Assembly: GCA_030734395.1 (NCBI GenBank)
Contig: JAUZTG010000017.1
Span: 1,054,001-1,118,000, forward strand
Reading direction: 5' to 3'
Length of the DNA stretch: 64,000 nt
Source: Sarocladium kiliense
Taxonomy: Eukaryota > Ascomycota > Sordariomycetes > Hypocreales > Sarocladiaceae
Part shown: positions 42,724 to 54,520 of the stretch, one piece after another
How the letters are laid out: each line of letters starts with the position of its first letter
Numbering within the stretch: position 1 is the first letter of the stretch
Notes under the pieces: generated by a model
What the model saw: only the letters and a program-made list of their open reading frames with translations
Database searches by the model: none
Told to the model about the DNA's origin: nothing
Position numbers and translations under genes: made by a program

Positions 42724-43341
42724 CTACCACCGACGGCCCATGGACTGCTGCATCTTGGCTGGGGACACGGACGATGGCGGACTGGCCATGGTGATTCCGG
42801 TCGCAGGGTTGATGATTGGAATAGCGTTGCGGCCACGTGTTGCCGCGGGTTGGTGAAGCTTGACGTTCATTTGCTGAGTCTGGAAGCTTGGAGGAATGAA
42901 AGCGGGAGAGGAAGAGTTGAGTGAAAAGGTGGGAGCGACGGTTTGAGGCTGTTGGGTGGGAGATGATTCGGGGGAGTTGCTCGCAAGAGACGAGCGTTCA
43001 GAAGCACTCGAAATTGAGACCAACTGTGCGTATTTGTCAGAGTTGAGGTAGGATTGGAGCATGTCATCAGCACTCACGTCGTTCTCAGTCAACAAGCCGG
43101 GGCAGAACTCCATGTCGTCCTCGAGCTCGAAGGAGCGGCCAGCCTCGAACTTTGTGCGAAAAGCAGAGAGTGAGGCAGACTCGTTAAGCTCCTTCATGCT
43201 GCGGACGCCGCGGAACTGGCGCTGCGAGTTTTGAGAGACGGAGAGCCTCGGTGCGCGACGGTTGCGACCGCCATGGTGAGTGTGGGTCATGGGGGTTGGG
43301 TGCGACGGATTGCCGTTGAAGTTGTAGTATTGCGACGACAT
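42724..43341 (-). CDS. conserved fungal hypothetical protein
   Basis: A single exon of 205 residues, beginning MSSQYYNFNGNPSHP with a His/Arg-rich N-terminus. The best-ordered part is RSMKELNESASLSAFRTKFEAGRSFELEDDMEFCPGL in outline (48-84), amphipathic and acidic. The rest is Ser/Pro/Gln-rich and disordered, with NAIPIINPATGI near the end and a natural terminus GRRW. No enzymatic domain or transmembrane segment is present. I recognise the style of a conserved, probably nuclear or regulatory disordered protein but not a named family. A hydrophobic frame immediately downstream may provide an alternative C-terminus. Confidence 0.7.
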   Translation of the reverse strand: MSSQYYNFNGNPSHPTPMTHTHHGGRNRRAPRLSVSQNSQRQFRGVRSMKELNESASLSAFRTKFEAGRSFELEDDMEFCPGLLTENDVSADDMLQSYLNSDKYAQLVSISSASERSSLASNSPESSPTQQPQTVAPTFSLNSSSPAFIPPSFQTQQMNVKLHQPAATRGRNAIPIINPATGITMASPPSSVSPAKMQQSMGRRW

Positions 43342-46300
43342 GATGCGACAAGGTTATGAGGAAGCCAGGTTGCCGGTCTTGTTTCTGGTGCGTCCGTGTT
43401 GAGGACGAGAAGCAGTGCTGCGGGATTAAGGATGGGAGATCAGGTGTGGATTGCCCAGCAAGCAGTCTCGGGAATGCGGGTTCGAATGTCGTGGCCGAGG
43501 GTCAAAACAAAACAACAGTGGCGACCGTGAAAGCCGAGAAGGGATATTTGTCGAGTTAAAGCGACGTAGTAGTTCAAGAATAATGATGAAGCGAAGAGTA
43601 GATGCAGATATGCGCGGGATAATGGGTGACAAGTGGTAATTCTGCGCGAGGATGGTGAAGGTTGGCGGTGGTACGATTGGACGGGGTTGCGTGACTGGAG
43701 GAGGGAACAAGAGGGAAAGGAGCCGATGCGATGTGGGAAAGATAAGAGAGAGGAAGAAGGAAAGCGAAGGGGAAGACCGCCGGATGGGGGAGATGGATGG
43801 TAGTGGGGCGCTGGCAGTCACTGGGGCCACTGAGGGCATGGAGAGGGGCACCTGGAGGCAAGGGCGCCCCACTCAACAGCCCGGTGGGACTTCAGCGTTG
43901 ATGCTGAGTGGTGCAAACGGGCAAGGGGGTGCTGAGAGGCGACAGACTCGGCGAATGAGGGCGCGCGCCAGACGGCCCCACTTGTCTTCGCCACCGCTAG
44001 ATGATTGGGCTGGTGTGCATGGCCCTTTACCGAAGCTGGTCTAGGGCATGCAGAGAGAGCAATTTTGGGAAGTCGGGTGCTGGATGGACGACAGTGTGAG
44101 ACACTATAAGCGCACAGGGCCGCCACCATACAAACAGAGTGCACTCGGTACACTTTGAGGCTGCTTGCGTGCAGACACTAGACCCCAAGCTTGTACCGTC
44201 TGAGACAGCACACTGAATGGTACCTGCAAACGGCGGGGCTGGTCGCGTGGCTGGCCGGTACCTCTCCCTCCCTCACCCAGCTTCCCCTCTTTCGCTCAAC
44301 AACTCCTGCTCACAGCCTGGAGGCTGCCCTCACCCATTCCAGAACTTCCGGCGGCACCGTCAGCAAAGCCTCGACCCGCCTCAGGCACACCACCTTCAGA
44401 GTCATCACGCATTCAGGAGTCCAAGTCTTCCCGATCCCGATATCGCCCTTCCACGACCATCGTAACACGCGATTTGAAAAAGGGTCATTTGGATAAGCTT
44501 AATGACTCTTGACCTGTCTTTGAGACGGATTGTTATTGTTGACAGCGGGGCGCTCGACCCACGAAACATGCCACGAGACACATGACGCATTGGCTGGTTT
44601 CCGGACTGAGCTCGTAGCCACTGTGCCCGTCTCGAAACGCTGACCAACAGAACCCTGGTGCCTCAAAACAGGCGCATTTCAATTCAAGTGCGCCGCCACA
44701 TGGACGTCTATCTGCATCCCCAGCCGCCATCCAACCGGGTCCCAGCCTCCAGAACCTGCAATCCTGCATAGGCTGCAGCTGGCCTGATCTACCCCTTTGG
44801 CGGACCACAAGCAGCATCAGCAGGGCCTCCAGCCGCTTGCCCAGCCTCTGAGCGGCCGTCTGGACCAGGAACCCCTGTCGCTCTACCCTCACCGTCAAAT
44901 GCGCACCCTAGCCAAGCGCTGGCCTTCGGCGTTCACACTGTGCTGCCAGCCTCGACGCAGGTGGTGGTGTGGGGAGGTACTGGGAGGTTCAAGACTCCGC
45001 TGATCAAGTGACGATGTGAAAGTCGCCCTCCCAGCGCAAGGGGCATAGCAGGCAGTGCTACGATGCGTGAGGCCTACCACGAGGTGGCCCAGATACCAGG
45101 GTCTTGTTGCCATGCATACAGGAACTGCTCACATTTGCGAGAGGATGCGCACGCCACACGAACGCAACGCGCCGTCATCCCAGGGATTTGCGTCTCGATA
45201 TTACTGAGATTCGCCTTCATTTCATCACGAACGGCGAATGGAGGTATTGGGGCGGCAAGCATGACGACATGGCTAGCGTCCTTCAATAAGTGAGGTGAAC
45301 AATGTGATACTGGACGGACTTGATTGCGGGAACGCCTAGCGTTCACGCGGTCGCATCAATGGATGAGGGGTTCGTTCATCAAGGTTCCAATAGTGACGCC
45401 TTGTCTGTACATACGCACCGAGTGCTTCCAATCACTCATCCAGCAACAGGACCTGAGATACGGAGGAGTATGTCGAATAAAAGCTCCTGAGCCATAGTAT
45501 CAGGGTCGTAGGATTCTGGCGGCGCATCAGGAACCAGGCACAGGGGCTTTGTGCAGCTGACCACCACGATGGTGCACACCATGATCATTGCGGGGTTCTC
45601 GGTTTGAGTGTCTCGAGTTGACGATGGTTTAGAGCGAAGCTCTGTTCTGCCCCTCATTGACATCGTAAACACCAAGGACGGAGCTAAGGTACTCCCTTGA
45701 CCTCATGTTCATTACCCCTGGAATAGATCAGGCAGCCAGGGTAGGCTACTGATGACTACACAATTGGCTGATTGAATCGTATGCAAGAGCTGAGGTTTCT
45801 GTACAGGGTAATGTGCCTTGATCGCATCCTGTAGCAGCATCCCCATGGCGCAAGGCTCTGGAACTGCCCAACTGCCCAGCAGCGCAGGGAACGCAGACGA
45901 TTAACTGATGAAAACTCGGCTCCTCGAATTGTGTAACTAGCCAAGGCATCAGCTTCTGGTCAGAGAAGAGAGGACCTTGCGATATCTCCCGCGCGTGGAG
46001 CGGCAGATGCCTATTGTTGGGGCTCAGCGGCAGTATATGAGATGCGCTGCTCACTGGTACCATTGGAGAACGACCCCACGGGACGCCTAGTGGCGCATGC
46101 TGTGGCCTTGCTTGCAGGTGCTTCAGCCCCCTCTAAGGGGGAAAAATGGGTAGCCAATTTTGGGTGTTCACTTTGGGACATCCAGTGCTGAGCCACACCG
46201 CTCATTTCTCACAGACGTCCGGCATTCGAGAGACATGGCAATCTTGGAAGAGAAATGCGCATACTTGGTCAAGAGATGGACCTCTGCCAACGTGTCAGCG

Positions 46301-47548
46301 GGGCATCACCAGGCACCATCGCTTCTGAGATGGACTTCATCGTAGAATGGTGGTGGACCACACACGCACGGTGACTCAGTCAAGAGCACAACACCATGCG
46401 GAGTCTTAAGACTGGGGTAGGCATTCCCAATCTGCGTCGTCACGATCCGATAAGAGCAGCATCCATGACTGGGACTGTGCATGCATACCTGCACGATGGC
46501 AAGGATGAGGAAAACCCGAACCCCATCTTGTGGCTTCGGTTGTGTGCATCTGCGTCTTTCCAGCTGACCAGCAGTCCAGAGCTTCGGCCACTCTGGCTGC
46601 CACCGAAGCCACCCGAACTCTGACTGCGGCATGGCCGCTAGAGATTAGTATTTCCGCCTTGTCAAATTGCCAGATACTGGCATGCTGGCCAGAGACACCG
46701 TTGCCGAAGGCAGATATATCGTAGCTTCCCCATCAATGGTGATGGGGCACGTCTCCTACATGGCCGTGCCCAACGCGGCCACTGTGGGCATGGCAACTAC
46801 GCTGCGAGGCAGAACCATGTCCGTATCATGTATGAGTATGCCTCATTAGGGTGGTCTGTAGCATGATGGAAGCCTTCTCGCATTGCGCTGAGTATGAGGT
46901 GTTTTCCTTTCTGCCGAGGCTATGCTCATTCGCGGACCATCGCTGGTCCCCTTGAGTTCATGGTGTTGGGGCGGAGCATCCAAGCCAGACGATCGTTGAC
47001 ACGCCCGTCACGCATCTGGAAGCAGATCGGCAAGATCTGCCCCATATCTGGAGGCGTTGTAAATGGAAAACACAGCCTGATTTTGACGCTAGAATGTGTC
47101 AAGGAAGCAGCCGAACACCGGTCTTTGAGCCGGGGCTTTTGGGTTGGCGTTGGTGACGTCTTTAGGATGAGGGTGGTGGTGAGAGGGCGGATTTGGCTTC
47201 TGGTACGGTGGTGCGGCTGAACATCACCAGGGCAATTTGTTGACCGCGCGAGGCATTCTGGGCGGCTTCAGTCGGCTTCACATTTGATAAGAGCCCAACA
47301 GACAATCATGTCTATAAAGGATCGAGACGTCATCCCCAAGACGACAAGAGTATTCATCCACTGGCCCATTCTCACGCATAGATTAGGAGCACCTACGAGC
47401 GCAGTACAATACAAGTCACACCACCAGAACAGGGCATCGAAGTCCGGAAACGCGCTTTCACGAACGGCGAGCTCTCATCCTTTCGACTACTACCTTGCGC
47501 GAAGGCGTATAAACACTTCTACATAGCCCTTTACACAAGCGGCCGGCA
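43342..47548. other. 4.2-kb gene-free stretch
   Basis: The longest gap in the window. 43430-43870 is strongly pyrimidine-rich when read on the minus strand, consistent with a long 5-prime leader of the hypothetical gene at 42724-43341. The remainder (44-47.5 kb) contains only frames under about 125 codons on both strands with no recognisable domain, splice pattern, tRNA or transposon end. Confidence 0.4.
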
Positions 47549-47977
47549 ATGTGCATACCTTTTCGAAAGAAAGGCACCAAAGCGGGCGAGGACGTCTACG
47601 CACCCCGCCAAATCGACTCAGATGCCTCAAGCTTCCGCAAGCGCAAGTACAAGCCTCCAGCACACATCCAGCGCGAGACAGAGCGAATGGATAGGCAGTA
47701 CGCGATGAGACAGCAGCAGGCGGCGTTTGCTGCGACTGGTGTTTGGAGGAAGAACGGGAAGAGAAGTGGAAGGTATTCAGGGGGTGGAGGAGGAGGGGAT
47801 TCATATGGAGGTCCGTCATATTACGCTGTGATGCCTGGTGGACATTCATCTGGATTCGGAGGGTACGATTCAGGCGGCGGGGGATGTTATGATTCAGGCG
47901 GTGGAGGAGGTTGCAACTCGGGCGGTGGTGGTGGTGGTGATGGAGGAGGCGGCGGAGGTGGTGGAGGAGGCGATTAG
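47549..47977 (+). CDS. glycine-rich small protein
   Basis: A 142-residue frame. The N-terminal 70 residues are basic and polar (MCIPFRKKGTKAG..., FRKRKYKPPAHIQRETERMDRQYAMRQQQ in outline). From about residue 85 onward it is almost pure Gly with Ser, Asp, Tyr and Cys spacers (GGYDSGGGGCYDSGGGGG type), ending in a run of Gly then Asp. No signal peptide is seen. The Gly tract comes from GGN-rich DNA that could expand or contract by slippage. Similar basic-head/Gly-tail proteins occur in filamentous fungi but have no known role. The Met-Cys start with a preserved basic head argues for a real gene. No intron is needed. Confidence 0.6.
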   Translation: MCIPFRKKGTKAGEDVYAPRQIDSDASSFRKRKYKPPAHIQRETERMDRQYAMRQQQAAFAATGVWRKNGKRSGRYSGGGGGGDSYGGPSYYAVMPGGHSSGFGGYDSGGGGCYDSGGGGGCNSGGGGGGDGGGGGGGGGGD

Positions 47978-48198
47978 AAAGTCAAAGCCAGCATGAGGTC
48001 TTCGCTAAGGTGATGAAGAGATCTTGAAAGAGCTTCATGATCACGAACAGTAACAATTAGCGCGGCTCTTTTTATCAATGGAACGCTTGCTTTGTAGAGT
48101 ACCAAAATCCCGGGGTATCAATCACAACCAGATCATATCTCGTCCTCTTCATTTCCCCATCATCAGTCAAATAGGAGAGCCTGTTATTGGTGAGGCAC

Positions 48199-50014
48199 TC
48201 AGACAACCACACCAGAAATCCGCCAGTTCTTCTCATCTTCGAACTTGCCCAAAGGGATATACCCCTGATCGAGAGATCCTCTCGTCGAATTACTCTGTCC
48301 AAGCGTCGACGAACCTCCATCCGTAGACCTAGATCCGCGAGCTCCTCCTCTTGACGTTGTCGTCGATGTCCTAGGTGTCGCAGCGCCGGCCGTAGAGGAG
48401 AACGAATATCTACCTCCTGCAGTTCCAGATCCATACCTCTGATGGGCAGACGGCGGTTTCCGAGGTGCGTGCCTTCGCTTTCGCCTTGGGAGGAGACCAG
48501 TCAGGATGCAGGTAAGGGGGGTAGTCTCGTCAGCTGGAGGACCCAGAACTGCAACATCGGGGATGTAGGTGTCTTCCCAGTTTTCTATGGGACTGCCGTT
48601 GGAAGGCCAGTTAATGGGGGACAGGGCAGACCAGGCTGCGCGGGTCATCTCCAAGGCGAGGCGAGCACCTTCTCCTGCCGCCTCGCTATCGATGAGGTTG
48701 CCTACCTGCTCGTCGCAGAAAGCCCAGTAGTTTCCTGGAAACAGGCGGTGAGTTCGCCAGAGCAAATCAATTTCGAGTGTAGGTGGTACAAGCCGGGCTT
48801 CGGGGTGGACACTGGGTAAGCGTTCTGCTTTGGGATCGAAGCGACTCATGTTGTGTACTCTTGGGATTGGCCGTCGTAGGAGGGCAATGAAGGTGGCATA
48901 CTCGCCTACCACGCCTGTTGCGGTGGGATTTCCGAAGAAGGATGGCTGGGTCTCGCGGGCGACGCAAATGGCGTTCCAGAAGGCAGCCTGGCGGTACAAG
49001 GCGGTCTTGAGGTGGTTTATGCAGCGCCAAGGGGCGAGCTCGCAAGCTGATTGAGGAGAATTGGGGAGACATGCGTCGTGGAGAACTTGAGATTGGCAGG
49101 GACGGTGGATTTGACCAGAACGGAAGAGAGCATAGTCGGAAAGCGGCCAGGAAGTTGGAACTGTGGAACGGGCCTTAAGGGAGCAGGGGTAGAGGTTCTC
49201 GCGAGGTTGATGAATGTGTGTTGCTGCCAGGGAACTGGTAGCGGTCTTGTTACTGATATAAGGTGCTGGAGATGGTGCTGATGCTGCTGAATGCTTGGTC
49301 AAGCGACGAGGTGGTTGTGTTTTGGGCGCACGTCGGAGGATACGTGATAGGAGAGAGACGTGCTCCCATGGCGGCGAGTCCCAGAGCTGGTAAGACAGGT
49401 AGTAGCCAACACCAGTGGAGGTGGCCCAGCGGTCCCAGTCTCGTTGTGCCTGACGATCAGACCAACGGCCGGCTTGCTTGAGTTGTAGGAGACGCTTGAG
49501 AGGAAAGTGGTGGTAGTCGAGGCCGAAGGCTTTATGGCCGTGGTTCCAGAGATGCGCCTGAAAGCTCGCTGGGGACATGAGATGGCAGTACCAGATGAGA
49601 GCGACGTCCCTGGATTATGTCAGCTATGAGCGCACGATGGTTGCTTGTATGAAAGTGAAGACTATGGAAATATATACCATGGAGGCGGTCGGTCGTGAGG
49701 ACTCAGGCCGTGAGCATCAAGAAAGCGAAGATAGCAGATATATCGCCATTCTGAGTACGCGAGTGCCTCGTCGGTTATGACGCCACCTTCTCCACGAGGG
49801 AAGTGAGGTAGGACACGGAGGAAGAAGCTGACGAGGGCGATGTGGTCCTACCCATGGGTCAGCCAACAGTCCATAAATGACATGGGCCACACAGACTTAC
49901 AGAAGCGGCATCTTGGAGAGGCGTGGCAGCTCGAGCCTCTGGCCAAGGATCCTCAAAGACAGTGATTTCGCCTATGACCGAGCTGGGAGGGTCATCGTGG
50001 ATGAGAGCCGGCAT
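48199..50014 (-). CDS. DUF1399 / glycine-rich-domain-containing (GRDP)-like protein
   Basis: Three exons (50014-49901, 49847-49678, 49609-48199) give 564 residues. The first part includes HIALVSFFLRVLPHFPRG and WRYICYLRFLDAHG, followed across intron 2 by WDVALIWYCHLMSPASFQ. A second copy of the same theme, PPTLEIDLLWRTHRLFPGNYW, occurs at about 390-410, preceded by ALYRQAAFWNAI and YATFIALLRRPIPRV. Paired [D/L]WxxH-type segments typify DUF1399 proteins of plants and fungi. Function is unknown. Plant members act in development and stress. The C-terminus is Ser/Gly/Thr/Arg-rich. The stretch at about 49080-49330 has unnatural composition and may hide unrecognised introns, so the middle of this model is less certain than its ends. 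Confidence 0.72.
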
Positions 50015-52070
50015 GATGATGGTAGCGGCTAAGAGATGGCGTCCATGCGTGGGCGGGAGGAGGCGAAGGAAGTGATAGTTGAAGAAAGTTAAGGGAACTG
50101 AAGAGGAAAGAGAGGAAGAAAGACAGAAGGACTAGAAACACTGGAGGCCAAGTAATTGGGGAGGGAATATACATGAACAGGATTAAGGATCGGATGTATG
50201 TGTGACGAAGACGAAAGGGCGCTGCCCGACGACTGGAGCTTGCTGTGCAGTGCTTGGTCGATGGAGGTGCTTGCACCTGGTTGCAGATGGAGGCGGTCAG
50301 ATCGGTTGCGTGTCGGTGCACGAGGTCGACAACGACGCTACAGCTGCAACACACGAGCAGCTTCATTTTTTGCGGGCAGCACACATGCAGCTAGCAGCCC
50401 GGCAGCAGATGTACGAGGTCAATAGCTCTAGGGATGTCTTGCCTCGTACCCGGTGAGGAGAAAGGTGTGGTGGGCTGGGGAATGGGGATTCTGGGTTATG
50501 GGGGGTATATCACAGGCTGTGTTGGTGATAGTTGGGCGACGAGAGAGGCCGCTTGACTGGTGGATGGTCTGCCACGTCTGCAGGTCGGAACAAGGTCGAG
50601 CCACATGGGATGCCATGCGGGACGAGGAAAAGATGGAAGAATTGCACGAAGACGAGAATGGAACACAGAGGTAGCCAGAGGGGTTGGTGAGGTCTGGAGT
50701 CGTACCGGGGTTCGCGGCCTTGCATTGCCTTACATGCTGCATCATGCCGTGTCGACTACGAAGCGCGGATGTACTGACTGACTACCTTTCCGTGGCTGAG
50801 TTCTTCTCTGCTTTCTGGTCTGCCAGTGGTCCTATTTCACACATTCTAACTCGGCCCTTTGCGGCAGTGTATGTCGTGGAAGCCGGGGGGTGGTTGGGGT
50901 TCGGCAGGGAGTTTATTCCCCTTATGGGTGTCTTCGGAGGGGAACACCCGATGTTCAACGGTGGTATGCCTTTCGAATGCCCCCTCTCTTTCTTCTTGTT
51001 AGCCGATGGATTGAGGTGGCGGAATAGGATGTGTAGCGTTGCCAGTGCATGGTGAACACACGGGTGGGAGATTTGATGAACGTCTCACGATGATGCAGAG
51101 CCGGTAGTTGAGAGGGAAGCCCTGGGACAGAAGAAGACAGGCACAAATAGCCCCCGATTCATTCCTTCTGCTGATACTGGGTTCAAGAGAACTGAACCGG
51201 CAGTTTCGAGGCTGAAGGTGACGCCTGTGTGGGAGTCTTATCTTCGATGTCTGTGCTACGCGCACAGAGGGTCCCTGGCGATGAGGTAGACATCTTCGGT
51301 AAGGGTCAGGGGTTGAGAAGGTCATAGCTCAGGTTTCAATTCTGATTGATAGTTAAATCGACATCTCCTGTGGATCTCAGCAATGGATTGAGGGATAAGA
51401 CTTGTAGATCTTCATCTGATTGAAGACAACCACCGTTAGGGAATACCTCAGGCCAGGTCTGTGAGGTCTGTCGCGGACGGCAACTTCGAAGCCTTGTCAC
51501 CGGGAGAATCTACAAAAGTAGAAAAGTCTCCCGACCGCCACAGCCGACATTGAAAGCTGCCTTACAGTAGCTTTGATTCAACATGAACTCACATTATGCT
51601 TGGTAGGCTTTATAGTTGCCCTGAAACGCGGCATGTCGGTACTTCAGCATCCAGCATTAGGCGTCGCCTCTCTACCACGTTTTGATAGCCCCAGCCTGCA
51701 TATTATGATCCCAACCGTATATTGACCCCAGACTTCGTCCCGTCCCTCATGATATGCTATCTCCCCAGGTTTCATAGCGTGCATATCATATAGGCAGGCT
51801 CCAGAATATCTTAGTTCTCGCTGGCGATCGGAGGCTGACCAGCTCATGGAGCGCGGAGACCCACCCGAACTCGGCTCTCTGTTTCTCACCCCTCGGTTCC
51901 TCTGACATGAGGTCCGGCTATCCGAAGCTCGCATCTGGATGAAGGGGGTGAGTATCGCGGAGGAAACAATTGGTAGCAACTACCCTGCGAGACTGGCGAA
52001 AGTGACCAGGACTGACGTTAATGTAGTTATCCGACCTCCCCGCCTGCCTGAGACGTCTTCCTTCCTCATC
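50015..52070. other. 2-kb gene-free stretch between divergent genes
   Basis: Shared upstream region of the GRDP-like and alpha/beta-hydrolase genes. Frames up to about 130 codons show no domain. The first 200 bases are pyrimidine-rich on the minus strand, as expected of a leader. Confidence 0.4.
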
Positions 52071-53264
52071 ATGTTTCGCCATGCCAGCACCACTACTTCA
52101 CTCCTGACCATAGCTGCAGCGACAACGGCTGCGTGCGCTGTCGTGGTCAGGCTTTCCCGCAGAAGTCGACAGAAAGCTTCTCGTTCCATCGCCAGAGCCA
52201 AAAGCCGGGATTCTGCGACAGATCGACTCTACCCTCAGGATGTCTACCCCGGGGCGAGGAATGTCGTGACCCCTTACGGCACCATCAAGGTCTTTGAATG
52301 GGGCCCAGAGGACGGAGAAAAGGTGCTGATCATTCAAGGCATTGGGACTCCGTCCCTGGGGTACGCCGGCATCGCCAATGAGCTCGTGGCAAATGGTTAT
52401 CGTGTTATGACTTACGGTAAGAGCGTGATCTTACGATGACTATGGACGCTGTCAGACCACTGACTTCTGTGATGAGACTACTTCGGACGGGGATATTCGG
52501 ACAGTCCAACTGATATTCCTCATGACTTGCGCCTCTACCTCTCCCAGCTTCTGCTCGTTCTCGCCTCGTCTCCGCTGCCATGGACAGGCAAGGAGGCCTT
52601 TCACCTCCTTGGCTACTCCCTAGGTGGTGGTCTTGCCGCAGCTATCGCATCATACTACCCCCAACTTATCCGCTCGCTGACAATCGTCTGTCCCGGCGGG
52701 CTTGTTCGTTCTACCACGCAACTCTCGTTTGTCGACCGTCTGCTTTACTCCAATGGCTTCTTCCCAGACTGGTGGCTTCGAGCAGTCATGCGGAGGAGGC
52801 TAGACCCAGGAAGGGGAGGAAGTAGTCATGACGTGCCCGTGGAGTTTAAGGGAGGAGAAGAAGAAGGAGAGGAAAGAATGCCTAGCTGGGAGGACATGAT
52901 GAGGTGGCAGCTGGATATGAACGAAGGATTCATCACTGCGTACCTGTCTACATTCCAGCATGCGCCGATATATGACCAACACCAGAATGAGTGGAGTGTG
53001 CTTAGAGACGTACTGGAGCAAAGAAGGCTGGACGATCCACCACCTGGTCTCGTGGGAGGGAGACTTTGCATCGTACTGGGCGCTGAGGATGTCTATGTGC
53101 ATAAGGATGAGTTGATACAGGATGCCATAGATGTGCTAGGCGAAGACAGCGTGAATATTCGTGTGCTGGAGGGAGGACACGAGATCGCGATAGCGAAGGG
53201 GAAAGAAGTTGCTCAGGTGGCTATGCAAAGCTGGACGGCGAACCCGAGGCGAGGCACGGTATGA
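52071..53264 (+). CDS. alpha/beta-hydrolase with N-terminal membrane anchor
   Basis: Two exons (52071-52416, 52477-53264) encode 377 residues. The N-terminus MFRHASTTTSLLTIAAATTAACAVVV is a single hydrophobic anchor followed by Arg/Lys/Ser. The fold begins at VLIIQGIGTPSLGYAG (oxyanion region). Intron 1 falls just before the DYFGRGYSDSP segment. The nucleophile elbow is LLGYSLGGG (Ser163), the acid Asp320 (GAEDVYVH) and the histidine His350 (GGHEIAIA). This is the complete catalytic triad of an abhydrolase_1 esterase or lipase. The intron is 60 bases long with an acceptor at GATGAG. An in-frame ATG 132 bases upstream would add a poor leader. The substrate is unknown. Confidence 0.87.
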
Positions 53265-53450
53265 TGGTGACCAAAGAACTCCTACCGCAAGCTAGACTTA
53301 GAACATAGAATTGCTATATTGGACCAGATCAGAAACGCCTAGTGATGCCATGCCCAGATGACTCCATTCTTCTGTGAAATCCCTGCCGTACGCCGATGCA
53401 ATGCAAAATTCGTCTACTCAATGCCTGTCCCAACCTGTGCCGCCCACCTA

Positions 53451-54520
53451 TCACTTGTCCAGATGACGCGCCTTGACGAATCGATGAATCTGATCCTTCG
53501 TGTTCTTGTCGTTGTACTCAGTCTCGTAACACGCATAGTATGAGATGATCTCCTGCGTCGCGTCCACCATGGCGGTGACGTCGACATTGCTATCTGACAG
53601 CCATGAGACGAACATCTGCACTCTATGCACCCTGGTCTCTGGTTGCGGTCTGTCCTTGCCGTCGCCTGACCCTGTCAATGACCCTGATGCTACTGAACCC
53701 CCGCTGCTTCCCATATGTGCTGCGTGGAGAGCCGCCTGCGCGGCTGCAAGACCGGCTGCGGCAGAGGAGGATGTTGTACTGTTTTGGCCGCCGGGTTGAG
53801 GTGCTACGGGCCGCAGGACTAAGGCGAGGAGGATGCCCACAAGAGCGATGATGTGCGGAGGGTGAAGGAGAGGCAAATCAGTCATGTAGTGATCATTAAT
53901 CACAGACTTGGCCATTTGGTAATCCTCTTCGGTCATGCTCAGCTCTGGCCGTAGTGCAGTCAACGTTCGGTATGGCTGATGAACAATGAGTTGGGAGCTC
54001 ATCTCGCTAATCAGGTAGAATTCGCATTCGCCGATTTTGGACGTATCGAGACCGATGAAATCCTGCCATAGCTGACGGGCCTCGGTGACGACGAGACGGA
54101 TATGCTGAGGTGATTCCTCCATCTTGCAGGCGAGGTATAGGGCGGTTGTGAGGACGAGGTATGGGTTCGAAGATCGGATCTGGACGCGGGAGTAGAACCG
54201 CTTGAGATAGACTTGGGCGGTGGCAAGGGCTTGTTGACGGACGCTGAGGCGTTTGCCTAGACGAAGGAGCTCTGTCGTTCTCGTCAGTTCTTTGATGTCT
54301 GGCGAGGCTGATCGAATGCAGCAAGGTCCATGAAGATGGAGAGGATACTTGAGGACGCACGTTGATTGAAGAAGATGGCTAGATGGCGCTGCTCAGGCAG
54401 GGGATATGACTTGACCCATTCGGCGTTGTCATCATCGAGCTTCTGGCGCATCGAGGCGAGCTGGTCCTTGGTGAAGAGCCAGTGCTGCCGCTGGGTCGAC
54501 TCCCAGTAGTTGGCAGACAT
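53451..54520 (-). CDS. cyclin C of the Mediator CDK8 module, SSN8/SRB11-like
   Basis: Two exons (54520-54361 and 54298-53451) encode 335 residues. MSANYWESTQRQHWLFTK is the hallmark N-terminus of fungal cyclin C. The first cyclin box has RLGKRLSVRQQALATAQVYLKRFY and PYLVLTTALYLACKMEESPQHIR. The second contains MAKSVINDHYMTDLPLLHPPHIIALVGILLAL. A Ser/Ala/Gly-rich insert of about 60 residues (GGQNSTTSSSAAAG..., about 225-280) interrupts it before the conserved VQMFVSWLSDSNVD segment. The protein partners the CDK8/SSN3 kinase to control RNA polymerase II. Its 3-prime end lies 186 bases from the convergent hydrolase gene. Confidence 0.93.

Noticed and set aside
43480..43500. GGGTTCGAATG, resembling a tRNA T-loop
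   Set aside because: No matching acceptor, D or anticodon stems could be found around it.
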